Source: Bog-532 sp963805255
GTDB taxonomy: Bacteria; Actinomycetota; Actinomycetes; Streptosporangiales; Streptosporangiaceae
Assembly (NCBI GenBank): GCA_963805255.1
Contig: CAWDTK010000003.1
Span: 1-64,000, forward strand
DNA length: 64,000 bases
Reading direction: 5' to 3'
The translations under genes and the position numbers were made by a program. The notes under the pieces were generated by a model. That model was not told where the DNA came from and searched no databases. It saw only the letters and a program-made list of their open reading frames with translations. Shown one piece after another: positions 8,086-17,476 of the stretch; the first letter of the stretch is position 1; every line of letters begins with the position of its first letter.

Positions 8086-8853
8086 ATGACCGATCACAAG
8101 ACCGGAACACGTGAAGAGTGGCTGGCGGCCCGGCTGGAGCTGCTCGGGGCCGAGAAGGCGCTGACACGGCGCAGCGACGAACTGGCGCGGCGGCGGCAGG
8201 AGCTGCCCTGGGTCCGGATCGACAAGGAGTACCGTTTCGAGACCGATGAGGGCGCAGCGTCCCTCGCCGGTCTCTTCGCAGGACGCTCGCAGCTGCTCAT
8301 CTATCACTTCATGTTCGGGCCCGGCTACACGGCAGGGTGCCCGTCCTGCTCGGCGATCGCGGACGGCTTCAACGGCTCCGTCGTCCACCTCGCGAATCAC
8401 GACGTCACGCTCTGCGCGGTGTCGCGGGCTCCGCTCGCGAAAGTGCAGGCGTACAAGCGGCGGATGGGCTGGAGCTTCCCCTGGGCGTCTTCGTCCGGCA
8501 GCGACTTCAGCTACGACTTCCAGGCGGCGTACACCAAGGAGCAGTGGGAGTCGGGAGGCATCGAGTACAACTTCCGCGCGGCGGACTTCCGGCCGCCGGC
8601 CGGTCAGGACAGTTCCGGGCTCGACGAATGGGCGTCGGGTGTCGTCGGGACGGACTGGGAGGCGTACCGGCGAGAAGGGCCCGGCGTGAGCGCGTTTGCA
8701 ATGGAGGATGGCGTCGTCCACCACACCTACTCGGCGTACGAGCGCGGGCTGGACGGCCTGTGGGGCATGTACCAGTGGCTCGACCGCGCGCCACTCGGCC
8801 GCAACGAGACCGGCTTCTGGTGGCGCCGCCACGACGAGTACGGCAGCCAGTGA
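8086..8853 (+). CDS. DUF899 thioredoxin-like protein
   Basis: A 255-residue DUF899 protein, a thioredoxin-fold family without assigned enzyme activity. It has the N-terminal helix (EEWLAARLELLGAEKALTRR), the block LPWVRIDKEYRFET, and the redox-like loop FGPGYTAGCPSCSAIADGF with a CxxC pair in the thioredoxin position. The C-terminus ends WWRRHDEYG. ATG at 8086 has an excellent AAGGAG ribosome site. It is about 80 bases after DUF2182 and probably belongs to the same transcription unit, downstream of the ArsR operators. A 12-14 bp direct repeat (CAGCAAGACAAG) lies at 8048-8071 in its leader. Confidence 0.9.
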   Translation: MTDHKTGTREEWLAARLELLGAEKALTRRSDELARRRQELPWVRIDKEYRFETDEGAASLAGLFAGRSQLLIYHFMFGPGYTAGCPSCSAIADGFNGSVVHLANHDVTLCAVSRAPLAKVQAYKRRMGWSFPWASSSGSDFSYDFQAAYTKEQWESGGIEYNFRAADFRPPAGQDSSGLDEWASGVVGTDWEAYRREGPGVSAFAMEDGVVHHTYSAYERGLDGLWGMYQWLDRAPLGRNETGFWWRRHDEYGSQ

Positions 8854-8855
8854 AC

Positions 8856-8983
8856 GCCTCGACCACGGCTCCGGTGGTGAAGCCAGCCTGCCGGGCCGCC
8901 CAGCGCAGGGCGCGCTTGGAGCCTTCCGACCCGTCGACCCCCGCGACAATGCGGGCTTCCCCGCCATCGGCAGATCCGTTCAT
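8856..8983 (-). pseudogene. Universal stress protein N-terminal remnant
   Basis: ATG at 8983 begins MNGSADGGEARIVAGVDGSE followed by GSKRALRWAARQAG, the unmistakable first strand and helix of a UspA-type protein (VGVDGSxxSxxALxWA). After about 45 residues the sequence runs into the 3' end of the DUF899 gene and loses all similarity; UspA proteins are about 140 residues, so roughly two thirds are missing. The junction marks a recombination or deletion endpoint. Confidence 0.65.
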
Positions 8984-9334
8984 TGCTCTCCCCGCCCGCG
9001 GGCTGACCCGGCCGATGCTGTCCGCGGTGCCGTCACCGACGTGTCGCACATCCTGCCATGGACGGTACGGTGACGCTGCTGGCGGGGCGGCGGCCAGCGA
9101 GCCCGGGAGGCTCACAGCCAGCCGTATGGCTGCCACTGGCTGCCACGATCCGGTCCGCCCTCCAGCGTAGCGGTCGCGGCCGAATGCCAGCCAGCGGCCA
9201 GGCCCGGGCCTGGCCAGACTAGCGAGCGGATCAGGGCCTGCTGGATCTGCCGCACCCAGCCGCGGTCGGCTAAGGGCGGCTGGCAGGTCGCCCGCTACAA
9301 TGACCGCACTGGACACGCTGACCGAAGGTTACGG
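8984..9334. other. Intergenic, no gene recognised
   Basis: Upstream of both the leftward USP remnant and the rightward LuxR gene. I see no coding family and no clear palindromic operator. Confidence 0.4.
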
Positions 9335-12115
9335 ATGGCTGAGCGGCCCGCGGCGACCCAGACCGGGGTGGCCGCCTCGGAGCGGGATGCCCTGCTGGCC
9401 ACCAAGATGCACGTGCCCGGCACGCGGCCGGGCTTCGTGGCCCGCCCGCGATTGATGGCGGGGCTGGAGGAGGGGCTGGCCCGGGAGCTGATCCTGGTCT
9501 GCGCCCCGGCCGGATCCGGCAAGACGGCCATGCTGGCCGACTGGGCCCGGCGCAGCCAGCGGCCGACTGCGTGGCTGTCGCTGGACGCAGCTGACGACGA
9601 TCCGGCGCGGTTCTGGCTCCATGTTGCCGCCGCGCTGGACGGGGCGCGCCCCGGGATCGCCGAGCGGGTCGGCCCGCTGCTCGGCCCGCCCGCGCCTTCC
9701 TCGTTCGAGGGGCTGGTCACGGTCCTGATCAACGAGCTGGCCGGCCTGCCCGGTGCGGAAGAGGTACTGCTGATCCTCGACGACTACCACCTGATCGGCT
9801 CCGAGCCGTTACACGCGTCGCTGCGCTTCCTGCTGGAGCACCAGCCGACGGGACTGCACCTCGTGCTGGCCAGCCGTGCCGACCCGCCGCTGGCGCTGGC
9901 GCGGCTGCGGGCCCGCGGTCAGCTAGCCGAGCTGCGCGCCGCCGAGCTGCAGTTCACCGCCGAAGAGGCCGCGGCGCTGCTCCGTGAAGCGGCCGGGCCC
10001 GGCCTGCCCGACGCGGCCGTGGCGGCGCTGGCGGCCCGCACCGAGGGGTGGGTGGCCGGGCTGCAGCTGGCCGGCCTGTCGCTGCGGGCACAGCCGGATG
10101 TCGCCGGGTTCGTGGCGGCGTTCAGCGGCAGCCACCGCTACGTCCTGGACTACCTGGCGGAGGAGGTGCTCGAGCGCCAGCCCGGGCAGGTGCGCGCCTT
10201 CCTGCTGGAGACCTCGGTGCTGGACCGGCTCAGCGGCCCGCTGTGCGATGCGGTTACCGGCCGGACCGACGGCCAGGCGATGCTGGAGCAGGTGGAGCGG
10301 GCGGGCCTGTTCCTGGTGCCGCTGGACGAGGTACGCGGCTGGTGGCGCTATCACCAGCTGTTCGCCGACTTGCTCCGCGCCCGCCTGCAGCAGGAACAGC
10401 CCGCACGCATGGTGCAGCTGCACCGCAACGCGGCCGCCTGGTCACAAGAGCACGGGCTTGCCGATGATGCCGTGCGGCACGCGGTGGCCGCTGGGGACGT
10501 GGACTGGGCGGCTCAGCTGATCGAGCAGCACGCCGACTCTCTCATCTACCTGTGGGGCGAGGGGCCGACGATGCAGCGGTGGCTTTCAGCGCTCCCGGAC
10601 GGGCTGGCCGGCTCGCGGCCGCACCTGCTGCTGACGCAGGCCCGCCTGGCCCTCCTCAGCGGCCATGTGGAGGCAGCCGAAGGCCTGCTGGGGGCCGCCG
10701 AACGCGCGTTCGGCGACGCCGCCGGGGCGCCGGGCGAGCCTTCGGCCGGCAAAGCCGCCAGTCTGCTGGCGAACGTCCCCGTGGGGATCGTGCTATATCG
10801 TGCTTACCTCGCCGCGCTCCGCGGCCACGCCCAGGACGCGACCGCGTTGGCTTCGCGGGCCCTGGCCGAACTCGACGAGGACGAGTGGATGCTGGCGTCC
10901 ATCGGCCGCGCGATCCTGGCCATGGCCGAGTGGCTGCGCGGCAAACTGCCCGAGGCCGAGCGCGCGCTCTGGTCGAGCATCGCCCAGCTGCGGGCGGCCG
11001 ACCAGGGCTTCCTTACCGCCCGGCTCTGCCATGGCCTCGGCCAGGTCCAGCGCGCCCAGGGCCGCCTCGATGCGGCCCTCGCCACATACCAGCAGACGCT
11101 GGAGATCACTGCAAGGCCGGGGCGCCCGGCCCTGCCGGGAGCGGGCGCTGCGTTCGTCGGCCTGGCCGAGGTGGCCTACCAGCGGGACGAGCTCGACATG
11201 GCGCTACGTTACGTCACCGAGGGCATCGCGCTGTGCCGCCAGCTCGTCTACACCCAGCCGCTGGCCACCGGCCTAGCCACCCTGGCGTGGATCCGGCAGG
11301 CCAACGGGGATCCGGCCAGGGCCCTGGATGCGATCGGCGAGGCCGAGCGGGTCGCGCCGGGTCGCGCCGTCAACGGCCTGCTCAACCCCGTCCCGGCGGA
11401 GCGGGGACGGCTGCTGCTGGCCCAGGGCGACCTCGCCGCGACCGCCCGCTGGACGCGTGAGCGCGACCTCAGCCCCGGCGACGAGCCAGGCTATGCGCGG
11501 GAGCCTGAGTATCTCGTATTGGCCCGGCTGATGCTCGCCCAGGATCTCCCCGGTCAGGCGCTCCAGCTGCTGGAGCGCCTGCACGCCGCGGCGGTCGCCC
11601 AAGGCCGGACGGGCAGCGTCATCGAGCTGTGCGCGCTGCAGGCGCTTGCGCTGGCGGCCAGCGGCGGGGAGGCCAGCGCGGTGGCCGCCCTGGCCGAGTC
11701 GCTCACCCTGGCCTGCCCCCAGGGCTACGTGCGGGTCTTCGCCGATGAGGGCGCGCCGATGGCCGCCCTGCTGGGCCGGCTGGTCGCGGCCCAGCGGGCC
11801 GGACACGCCGCCGCCCGCGGCGTCCCGCTCGACTGTCTGGCCCGGGTCCTGCGAGCGTTGGATGGCCAGCATGCGGCGCCGGGCTCCGGGCCGGGCACCG
11901 CGGCCGCGGTGCCGGGCATGGTCGACCCGCTGACCGCGCGCGAGCTGGAGGTGCTCGGGTCGCTGGCCGCGGGCAGGCCGAACCAGGCCATCGCCGAGCA
12001 GCTGGTGGTCTCCCTCGACACCGTCAAGAAGCATGTCAGCCATGTGCTCGGCAAACTCGGCGCGGCCAACCGCAGCGAGGCCGTCGCCCGGGCACGTCAC
12101 CTAGGACGCCACTGA
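9335..12115 (+). CDS. MalT-type LuxR regulator (LAL family), C-terminal codons replaced by IS
   Basis: A 926-residue ATP-dependent transcription activator. An N-terminal STAND-type NTPase has Walker A APAGSGKTAML (about residue 57) and Walker B LLILDDYHLI (about 147); a long TPR-like helical middle follows, and the C-terminus carries a LuxR helix-turn-helix (LTARELEVLGSLAAGRPNQA ... SLDTVKKHVSHVLGKLGAAN). ATG at 9335 has a GAAGG site. The present stop lies inside the inverted repeat of the IS element that begins at 12105: the last residues LGRH come partly from the IS, whereas the original ending LGLIP survives at 14120-14137. Loss of three residues after the HTH probably leaves DNA binding intact. 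Effector unknown. Confidence 0.92.
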   Translation: MAERPAATQTGVAASERDALLATKMHVPGTRPGFVARPRLMAGLEEGLARELILVCAPAGSGKTAMLADWARRSQRPTAWLSLDAADDDPARFWLHVAAALDGARPGIAERVGPLLGPPAPSSFEGLVTVLINELAGLPGAEEVLLILDDYHLIGSEPLHASLRFLLEHQPTGLHLVLASRADPPLALARLRARGQLAELRAAELQFTAEEAAALLREAAGPGLPDAAVAALAARTEGWVAGLQLAGLSLRAQPDVAGFVAAFSGSHRYVLDYLAEEVLERQPGQVRAFLLETSVLDRLSGPLCDAVTGRTDGQAMLEQVERAGLFLVPLDEVRGWWRYHQLFADLLRARLQQEQPARMVQLHRNAAAWSQEHGLADDAVRHAVAAGDVDWAAQLIEQHADSLIYLWGEGPTMQRWLSALPDGLAGSRPHLLLTQARLALLSGHVEAAEGLLGAAERAFGDAAGAPGEPSAGKAASLLANVPVGIVLYRAYLAALRGHAQDATALASRALAELDEDEWMLASIGRAILAMAEWLRGKLPEAERALWSSIAQLRAADQGFLTARLCHGLGQVQRAQGRLDAALATYQQTLEITARPGRPALPGAGAAFVGLAEVAYQRDELDMALRYVTEGIALCRQLVYTQPLATGLATLAWIRQANGDPARALDAIGEAERVAPGRAVNGLLNPVPAERGRLLLAQGDLAATARWTRERDLSPGDEPGYAREPEYLVLARLMLAQDLPGQALQLLERLHAAAVAQGRTGSVIELCALQALALAASGGEASAVAALAESLTLACPQGYVRVFADEGAPMAALLGRLVAAQRAGHAAARGVPLDCLARVLRALDGQHAAPGSGPGTAAAVPGMVDPLTARELEVLGSLAAGRPNQAIAEQLVVSLDTVKKHVSHVLGKLGAANRSEAVARARHLGRH

Positions 12116-14119
12116 ACAACCCGGATCGGGCGGACGGCCTGGTGGCCGGCTGGCCGGGCTCCGGTGCCCGCAACCTTCCGCTGGCCCGCCGCGCGGCGGG
12201 CCGGGCGGCTGCGGCGCGGCAGCAGAGACTGCGGAGGGGGCCGCAGGGGCTGCCGCCAGGGCGGGCCGGGGTGTGCTGGCTGGTCAGGTCAGCACCCACG
12301 CCCCGCCGGAGCGGGTCAGGCCGTGCCGCAGCAGGGTGCGCAGGTTGAGTGCGGCGCACCGGTTGTGCAGCCAGGCGTCGTTTTTGGCGGTGCCGATGTA
12401 GCGGAGCTTGACCCGGCGGCCGTTCTGGGTGGCGGTCCAGGCGATGACCCGCTCGATCATTGACCGGGTGGGGTAGGCCTGCCTGAATTCCGCCGTCCGG
12501 GACTGGGCGCGGGCGGCGCGCAGCAGGCCCTCGTGCGGGTGGATGGTCATGGAGCGGCCATCCCTGGCGGTGGTGCACCGCTCGCGCAGCGGGCAGCCCG
12601 CGCACGCGGCGCCGAAGGTCACGGTCCGGGCGGGGCTCATCGGCCGGGTGATCCCGGCCGGGCAGGTGACCGTGCCGTCGTCCTCGCTGATGGTGAAGTC
12701 GTCGAGGGTGAACCCGCCGGGCACGGCCGGCCGCAGCGGCTTCGGCTTGATGACGGTGTCATGCCCGGCGTCGCGGTAGGCGGCGCGGGCCTCCCCGCTG
12801 CCGTAGGCGGAATCGCCGTAAACCTCCAGGTCATCCGCCCGGCCTTGCTCACCCGTGCCCTCCCGCTCCGGTTCCGGCTGAGGCTCAGGTCCCGGTTCCG
12901 GATGCGCTTCAGGCTCCGGCCCGGCGGCCGTGCCCGGCCCCGGCTGCGCCGCCGCAGGGCCGGCATCCGCGCCCTGCCCGGCGCTGGCAGCGTCATCCCC
13001 GCCGTCACCGGCGCTCGCACTGTCACCATGAAACCGGTCGCGGCAGGCCATCTTGACGCCGTTCTCCGCGTCCGTGCTGCCCGGCCCGGCGGCCATCGTC
13101 ATCTCGCAGTCGGTGATCAGCCCAGACTCCGGCTCGGCGGCCACATGCCCCCGGAACCCGTCGCGCCGCTTGGACTTGCACTTGCGGGTGTGCCGGGCCT
13201 CGCGGTCCACCGTCGAGATCACCCGGTCCGGGGCGACCTTCCGGGCGATCCGCCACCGCCCGTCCGTCCCGTCCGACCCCCCAGCCGGCTCCACGTCCTG
13301 CCCCGCCACCAGCGCCAGCAGGCCCAGCGCGTCCGCCGCGGCGGCGTCCCGCTCCGGCGCGCCCTCCCCGGTGAGCTCCGCCAGCACCGCCAGCGCGTCA
13401 TTCACCAGATCCGATACCAGCTGCTCCTTGGCAGCCGGGTCGTCCCAGTCGATGTCAGGCTTGCCCGGCCTGGAGTAGTCCAGCTGGCACACGCCGACGA
13501 TCACCGCGGCGGCACCGGGCACCACCCGCGCCACTTTCCGCATCGCGGCCATCAGCTGGCACACAGTATCCATCGTGGCCACCGCGTCGTCGAAAACCGT
13601 CGAGTCCACGCACCGCTTCCGCCGGCCCCGCAGCAGCCCCGTCTCCGCGATCACCGCCGCCATCGCGTCGAACACCCGGTCCGGGCGCTTCGACTTCGCG
13701 ATGCGCTTGCGCCAGTACACCAGCGCCGACGGGTCGAAGCTCATCTGCAGCAGCGACCGGCCGCAGGCCACCTTCCACCGGATGTCGAACTTCAGCGCGT
13801 CCGCGGTCTGGGTGTCCGACAGGTCATACAGCTCCTTGAGCACTAGCACCGACCCGACCAGGTCCGCCGGCAGCGACGGGCGCCCGGTCCGCGACGGGAA
13901 CAAGTCCGCGGTGAAGCTGTCGGGGAACAGCTCGGTGCGGTGCTCGGCCAGGAACGCGAACACGCTGCCCGGCGGCACCAAGTGCCCGGTGACCTCGCCC
14001 GCGTCCCACAAGTCCCGGTCCGGTCGCGTCATCCCCTGCATGGCACGATTCTCCCAGGGAATCGAACACGATGCCGGCAAAACACGCCCATCAGGGTTCG
14101 CGAGTTATTCAGTGCCGTC
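12105..14119 (-). mobile_element. IS1182-type insertion sequence with CTAG target duplication
   Basis: About 2,015 bp. The left end GACGCCACTGAACAACCCG and the right end (read inward) GACGGCACTGAATAACTCG form imperfect terminal inverted repeats. CTAG lies directly outside both ends (12101-12104 and 14120-14123), a 4-bp target duplication. The single transposase gene is on the minus strand. The host site is the very 3' end of the LuxR gene. Confidence 0.85.
12284..14041 (-). CDS. IS1182-family transposase
   Basis: About 585 residues from the ATG at 14041 (MQGMTRPDRD). Typical order: N-terminal DUF772 region (GSVFAFLAEHRTELFPDSF), FDIRWKVACG, the CVDSTVFDDAVATMDTV segment carrying a catalytic Asp, a DGFRGHVAAEPESGLITDCE block, a proline/glutamate-rich insert, then LEVYGDSAYGSGEARAAY with the second Asp, a cysteine cluster (CAGCPLRERC) and the C-terminal MIERVIAWTATQNGRR with the catalytic Glu. 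It appears full length and intact. A second ATG at 14080 would add 13 residues but lies nearer the IS end. Confidence 0.9.
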   Translation of the reverse strand: MQGMTRPDRDLWDAGEVTGHLVPPGSVFAFLAEHRTELFPDSFTADLFPSRTGRPSLPADLVGSVLVLKELYDLSDTQTADALKFDIRWKVACGRSLLQMSFDPSALVYWRKRIAKSKRPDRVFDAMAAVIAETGLLRGRRKRCVDSTVFDDAVATMDTVCQLMAAMRKVARVVPGAAAVIVGVCQLDYSRPGKPDIDWDDPAAKEQLVSDLVNDALAVLAELTGEGAPERDAAAADALGLLALVAGQDVEPAGGSDGTDGRWRIARKVAPDRVISTVDREARHTRKCKSKRRDGFRGHVAAEPESGLITDCEMTMAAGPGSTDAENGVKMACRDRFHGDSASAGDGGDDAASAGQGADAGPAAAQPGPGTAAGPEPEAHPEPGPEPQPEPEREGTGEQGRADDLEVYGDSAYGSGEARAAYRDAGHDTVIKPKPLRPAVPGGFTLDDFTISEDDGTVTCPAGITRPMSPARTVTFGAACAGCPLRERCTTARDGRSMTIHPHEGLLRAARAQSRTAEFRQAYPTRSMIERVIAWTATQNGRRVKLRYIGTAKNDAWLHNRCAALNLRTLLRHGLTRSGGAWVLT

Positions 14120-14137
14120 CTAGGCCTGATCCCCTAG
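14120..14137 (+). pseudogene. Displaced 3' end of the LuxR gene
   Basis: Joining CAC at 12098-12100 to CTA GGC CTG ATC CCC TAG at 14120-14137 restores an ending HLGLIP then stop. LuxR-type regulators very often end in LGLIP or similar, so these 18 bases are the original gene terminus separated by the IS. Confidence 0.8.
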
Positions 14138-14144
14138 CGCGGCG

Positions 14145-14165
14145 CCCGCCGTCACGGCGGTGCGG
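14145..14165. terminator. Hairpin after the original LuxR stop
   Basis: CCGCCGT (14146-14152) pairs with ACGGCGG (14154-14160) and the flanking bases extend the GC-rich stem. It lies a few bases after the original LuxR stop, consistent with a terminator; no T-run follows. Confidence 0.35.
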
Positions 14166-14395
14166 GCAGCTCGCTGATCAAAGCCGTCACCAGCATCGAA
14201 GGACGGCGGGGCGGCTGGGTAGTGCGCCCGCCCGCTCGCTGAGCCCCGGGCCTTGCCGCCCGGCCGCACCATCGTGCCAGGCACCGGCCGCGGAAGATTC
14301 CACCCGCAGGTGCACCTTCGGGTGACGCCCCGGCCCGGGGCCTGTTCGTAGCGTGCCGGATGAAGGAACGCATACCGCACCGAGAAGGAAACGTT

Positions 14396-16069
14396 ATGTC
14401 ATCTACTCAATCAGCCCCGGCCAGCAGCAGGTTTCCGGAACTCTCCCGCACCGCAGCCGAGGGTCTGCGTGATTCGGTCACCGGCGGGCTGCTCACCCCG
14501 GGCAGCAGTGGCTGGGATCAGGCGCGTGCCGCGTGGAACCTGGCCGCCGATCAGCACCCGGCCCTGGTTGTGGAACCAGCCCGCCCGCAGGACATCCAGG
14601 CGGCCGTCCGCTTCGCCCGGGCCAACGGCCTGGGCGTGGCCACCCAGGCCAGGGGCCACGGCGCGACCGGCACGGTGGGGCCGGACGTGGTGCTCGTCAA
14701 TACGCGCCGCCGCACCGGTGTCACCATCGACCCGGCGGCGCACCTGGCCCGGGTCGAAGGCGGCGCCCGCTGGCTGCATGTCATACCGGCCGCCGCCGAG
14801 CACGGGCTCGCCGGCCTGGCCGGCTCGTCGCCTGACGTCGGCGTGGCCGGCTACAGCCTGGGCGGTGGCCTGGGCTGGCTCGGCCGCCGCTACGGCCTGG
14901 CGGCCAACAGCATCGTCGCGGCCGAGCTGGTGACCGCCGACGGCGGCTACGTGCGCGCCGACGCCGGCCACGACGCCGACCTGTTCTGGGCGCTACGGGG
15001 CGGCGGCGGCAACTTCGGCGTCGTCACGGCCCTTGAGTTCACCCTCTACCCGGTCCGCAGCGTCTACGCGGGCGCGGCGGTCTGGCCGGTCGCCCGGGCG
15101 GGTGCCGTGCTGCGCCGCTACCGGGACTGGACCGCCACCGCACCCGATGAGCTGACCGCCACCGCGATGCTCATCCAGTTCCCGCCGCTGCCCGAAGTCC
15201 CGGAACCGCTCCGCGGCCAGGCGGCGGTCTACATCGGCGCCGCGGTCATCGGCGACGAAGCCACCGGGCAGCGCCTGCTGCGCCCGGTCAGCGACCTGCC
15301 GGACCCGCTCGTCAGCACGTTCGCCATGATGCCCGCTGCCCAGCTGGGCACGGTCCACATGGACCCGGCGAATCCGAGCCCCACGATGGGCGACAACCGG
15401 TTCCTCTCCGGCTTGACCGACGAGGTAATCAACGGGGTCATCGAGGCGGCCGCGTTCGGCTCGGGATCGCCGCTGGCCCTCGTCGAGTTCCGTCAGCTCG
15501 GCGGCGCCCTCACGCGTTCGGGCCCGGACCACGGCGCGCTGGATCACCTCGAAGGGCAGTTCCTCGCCTATGGGCTCGGCCTGCCGTTCGCCCCGGACGC
15601 GGCGGGCCCGATCGATGAGGCCCTGGCCCGGGTGATGAGCGCGGTGGCGCCGGTGGCGAACGGCCGCAGGTACCTCAACTTCTACGACCGGCCCGCCGAC
15701 ACCCGCGCCGGGTTCTCCTCCTCCGCCTTCGGGCGGCTGAGCAGGCTCCGGTCGGCCTACGACCCGGCCGGCCTGTTCCGCGCCAACCTGCCGATACCGC
15801 GGCCGGCTGGCCAAGGCCGCCCGCGCTCCTGCGGGTGGCCGGCCGCATCAATCCCGGCGCCGGCCGACCGCCCGGGGGGCCAGCACCGTGCCGGTTTCCG
15901 CCGTTCCGCAATCAACTGGATCACGTCATGCCTCGCGGCTACCCGGCGGCCCGGCGCCGTTTCACCGCGCGGCGGGCAGGCTCGCCCCCGGATGCCGGGG
16001 GCCATCGCCTCCGGCGAAGACACCGGCGGCCGGCCGGCAGCCAGGGCGGGCAGGTTACACCGGTGTTAG
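14396..16069 (+). CDS. FAD-linked oxidase (berberine-bridge type)
   Basis: A flavin oxidase of the PCMH/BBE type. The FAD-binding domain shows VVEPARPQDIQAAVRFARAN and the loop TQARGHGATG, whose His is in the position of covalent flavin attachment; then GLGWLGRRYGLAANSIVAAE and LFWALRGGGGNFGVVTALEF. The BBE C-terminal motif is present in variant form (NFYDRP ... LRSAYDPAGLFRANLPIP). ATG at 14396 follows AAGGAA. The family ends at about LPIP (residue 470), but the frame runs 85 residues further with no similarity, so the stop has probably been lost. It probably oxidises a small alcohol, sugar or phenolic compound. Confidence 0.88.
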   Translation: MSSTQSAPASSRFPELSRTAAEGLRDSVTGGLLTPGSSGWDQARAAWNLAADQHPALVVEPARPQDIQAAVRFARANGLGVATQARGHGATGTVGPDVVLVNTRRRTGVTIDPAAHLARVEGGARWLHVIPAAAEHGLAGLAGSSPDVGVAGYSLGGGLGWLGRRYGLAANSIVAAELVTADGGYVRADAGHDADLFWALRGGGGNFGVVTALEFTLYPVRSVYAGAAVWPVARAGAVLRRYRDWTATAPDELTATAMLIQFPPLPEVPEPLRGQAAVYIGAAVIGDEATGQRLLRPVSDLPDPLVSTFAMMPAAQLGTVHMDPANPSPTMGDNRFLSGLTDEVINGVIEAAAFGSGSPLALVEFRQLGGALTRSGPDHGALDHLEGQFLAYGLGLPFAPDAAGPIDEALARVMSAVAPVANGRRYLNFYDRPADTRAGFSSSAFGRLSRLRSAYDPAGLFRANLPIPRPAGQGRPRSCGWPAASIPAPADRPGGQHRAGFRRSAINWITSCLAATRRPGAVSPRGGQARPRMPGAIASGEDTGGRPAARAGRLHRC

Positions 16070-17106
16070 CTGTAGGGCCCTTCGGCTTCGGCCCGGGTGC
16101 GCCAGTGGCCGTCCGGGCGGCTGGACGCATCGTCCCGGCCGGCCGGCGGCCGTGCGGGGTGGCCGCTGGGCGGGCTGGCCGGCTCCGCATGGCCGCCCCG
16201 CGCGTCCGCGCGGACGCCGGCGGGCTCGGCCACGGTGACCGGCGGCGAGGGCTGCACTCCCTCGTCGTGTGCCGTCGCGACCGGCGATTTGGCGATCTCG
16301 ATGTAGCCGACCACGATCAGGACCAGTGCGACGATCTCCGGCACCAGGAACCAGCCGAGCCGCAGGTGCTCCCCGAACAGCAACACGCCGTAGCTGATGC
16401 TGATCAGGGCGTCACCGACAGTGAGCATCGGCTGGGAGGCGGCGAGCGTCCCGGCCTGCAGCGCGTTCTGCAGCAGGAACAGGGAGCCGACGCCCGCGAT
16501 GGCGACCCCGTACAGCTGCCACGTCTCCAAGAAGGCCACCGGGCCCCGGTTGAGCGCGGAGACGGCCTCCTTCATCAGCGCCGCGGTCAGCGCGTACCCG
16601 CACGCGGCCGCGAGGCCGAGCAGGGCGGCGCGCGGCTCGCCGCTGACCCGCAGCGCGGCCAGGATCAGCACGGTCTCGAAGCAGCCGGTCGCGATCAGCG
16701 TCAGGATCCAGGTGCCGGTCGCCGCGTGGTCTCCCCCGCCGCTGGGCTCAGCCGCGGCCAGTCCCGTCCCGAGGCTGACCGTGACCAGCGCGACCGCCCC
16801 CCACGTGCGCCCGGCCAGCCGACGGTGCCACACCCAGCTGCTGAGCAGCAGGGCCAGCGGCAGTTCGACGATGAAGATCGGCTGGACGAGCGCGATCGGG
16901 CCGGTGGCCAGGGCGCCCGCCTGCAGCAGGGCCGCCACCACGACCATGGCGATCCCGGCCAGCCAGATCCGGCGCCGGACCAGGTTGGCGATCAGCGACA
17001 GCTCCAATGGACGCGACGTGCGGGCCTGCGCAGCGGCGCGGCGCTGCAGCACGGACGCGGTGGCGTTGCTGGCGGCCGTCAGAAGGGCCAGCAGGACGGA
17101 AATCAC
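16066..17106 (-). CDS. DMT-superfamily transporter
   Basis: About 346 residues with nine or ten hydrophobic segments in the EamA-like layout: VISVLLALLTAASNATASVL, then GALATGPIALVQPIFIVELP, LAGRTWGAVALVTVSLGTGL, and in the second repeat QPMLTVGDALISISYGVLLF. A charged, proline-rich cytoplasmic tail of about 65 residues follows. GTG at 17106 is preceded by GGTAGGAAG; an ATG at 17133 would add nine residues without a good ribosome site. Converges with the FAD oxidase, overlapping its tail by 4 bases. Substrate unknown. Confidence 0.82.
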   Translation of the reverse strand: MISVLLALLTAASNATASVLQRRAAAQARTSRPLELSLIANLVRRRIWLAGIAMVVVAALLQAGALATGPIALVQPIFIVELPLALLLSSWVWHRRLAGRTWGAVALVTVSLGTGLAAAEPSGGGDHAATGTWILTLIATGCFETVLILAALRVSGEPRAALLGLAAACGYALTAALMKEAVSALNRGPVAFLETWQLYGVAIAGVGSLFLLQNALQAGTLAASQPMLTVGDALISISYGVLLFGEHLRLGWFLVPEIVALVLIVVGYIEIAKSPVATAHDEGVQPSPPVTVAEPAGVRADARGGHAEPASPPSGHPARPPAGRDDASSRPDGHWRTRAEAEGPYS

Positions 17107-17476
17107 GTCATTCTTCCTACCCCAGAGGATCAATCGCTACCAGTCGTTATCTCTTCCCCGCGGAGCGGGGGCCTGCGGGGGCACCCCAGCGGATAATACT
17201 GTCGGCCAGGGAATCTTTCCGGGATGGCGGGCCAGCATGCCGGTAAACTCAGCCGCCCAGGTAGCGCAGCACGATCCCGCGGCCCGCCAGGTAAGCGCCG
17301 GGGATTCCGCCCGCCCCCAGGCCGGCCACTTCGGGCAGCGACCGTCGCCACCGCGGCACCCCCTATCTGGGGCGGGAAACCGCAGATGCTGCGGAAGAGT
17401 CGCCCCGAACCCCGCAGTCCCCTGGAACACGCCGCACTCGGCAAGCGAGGGTGAGCGTAGGCCCGGCGGGCGCCGC
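17107..17476. other. Intergenic, no gene recognised
   Basis: Lies between the 3' end of the nitrile hydratase operon and the start of the DMT gene. Open frames on both strands look like shadows, and I see nothing recognisable. Confidence 0.4.

Noticed and set aside
12533..13846. 437-residue plus-strand frame inside the IS1182 element
   Set aside because: Shadow of the transposase; Arg/His/Pro-rich and no known passenger gene family.
14049..14075. tRNA-like GGGAATCGAA segment
   Set aside because: No cloverleaf could be built around it; it lies in the IS1182 end.
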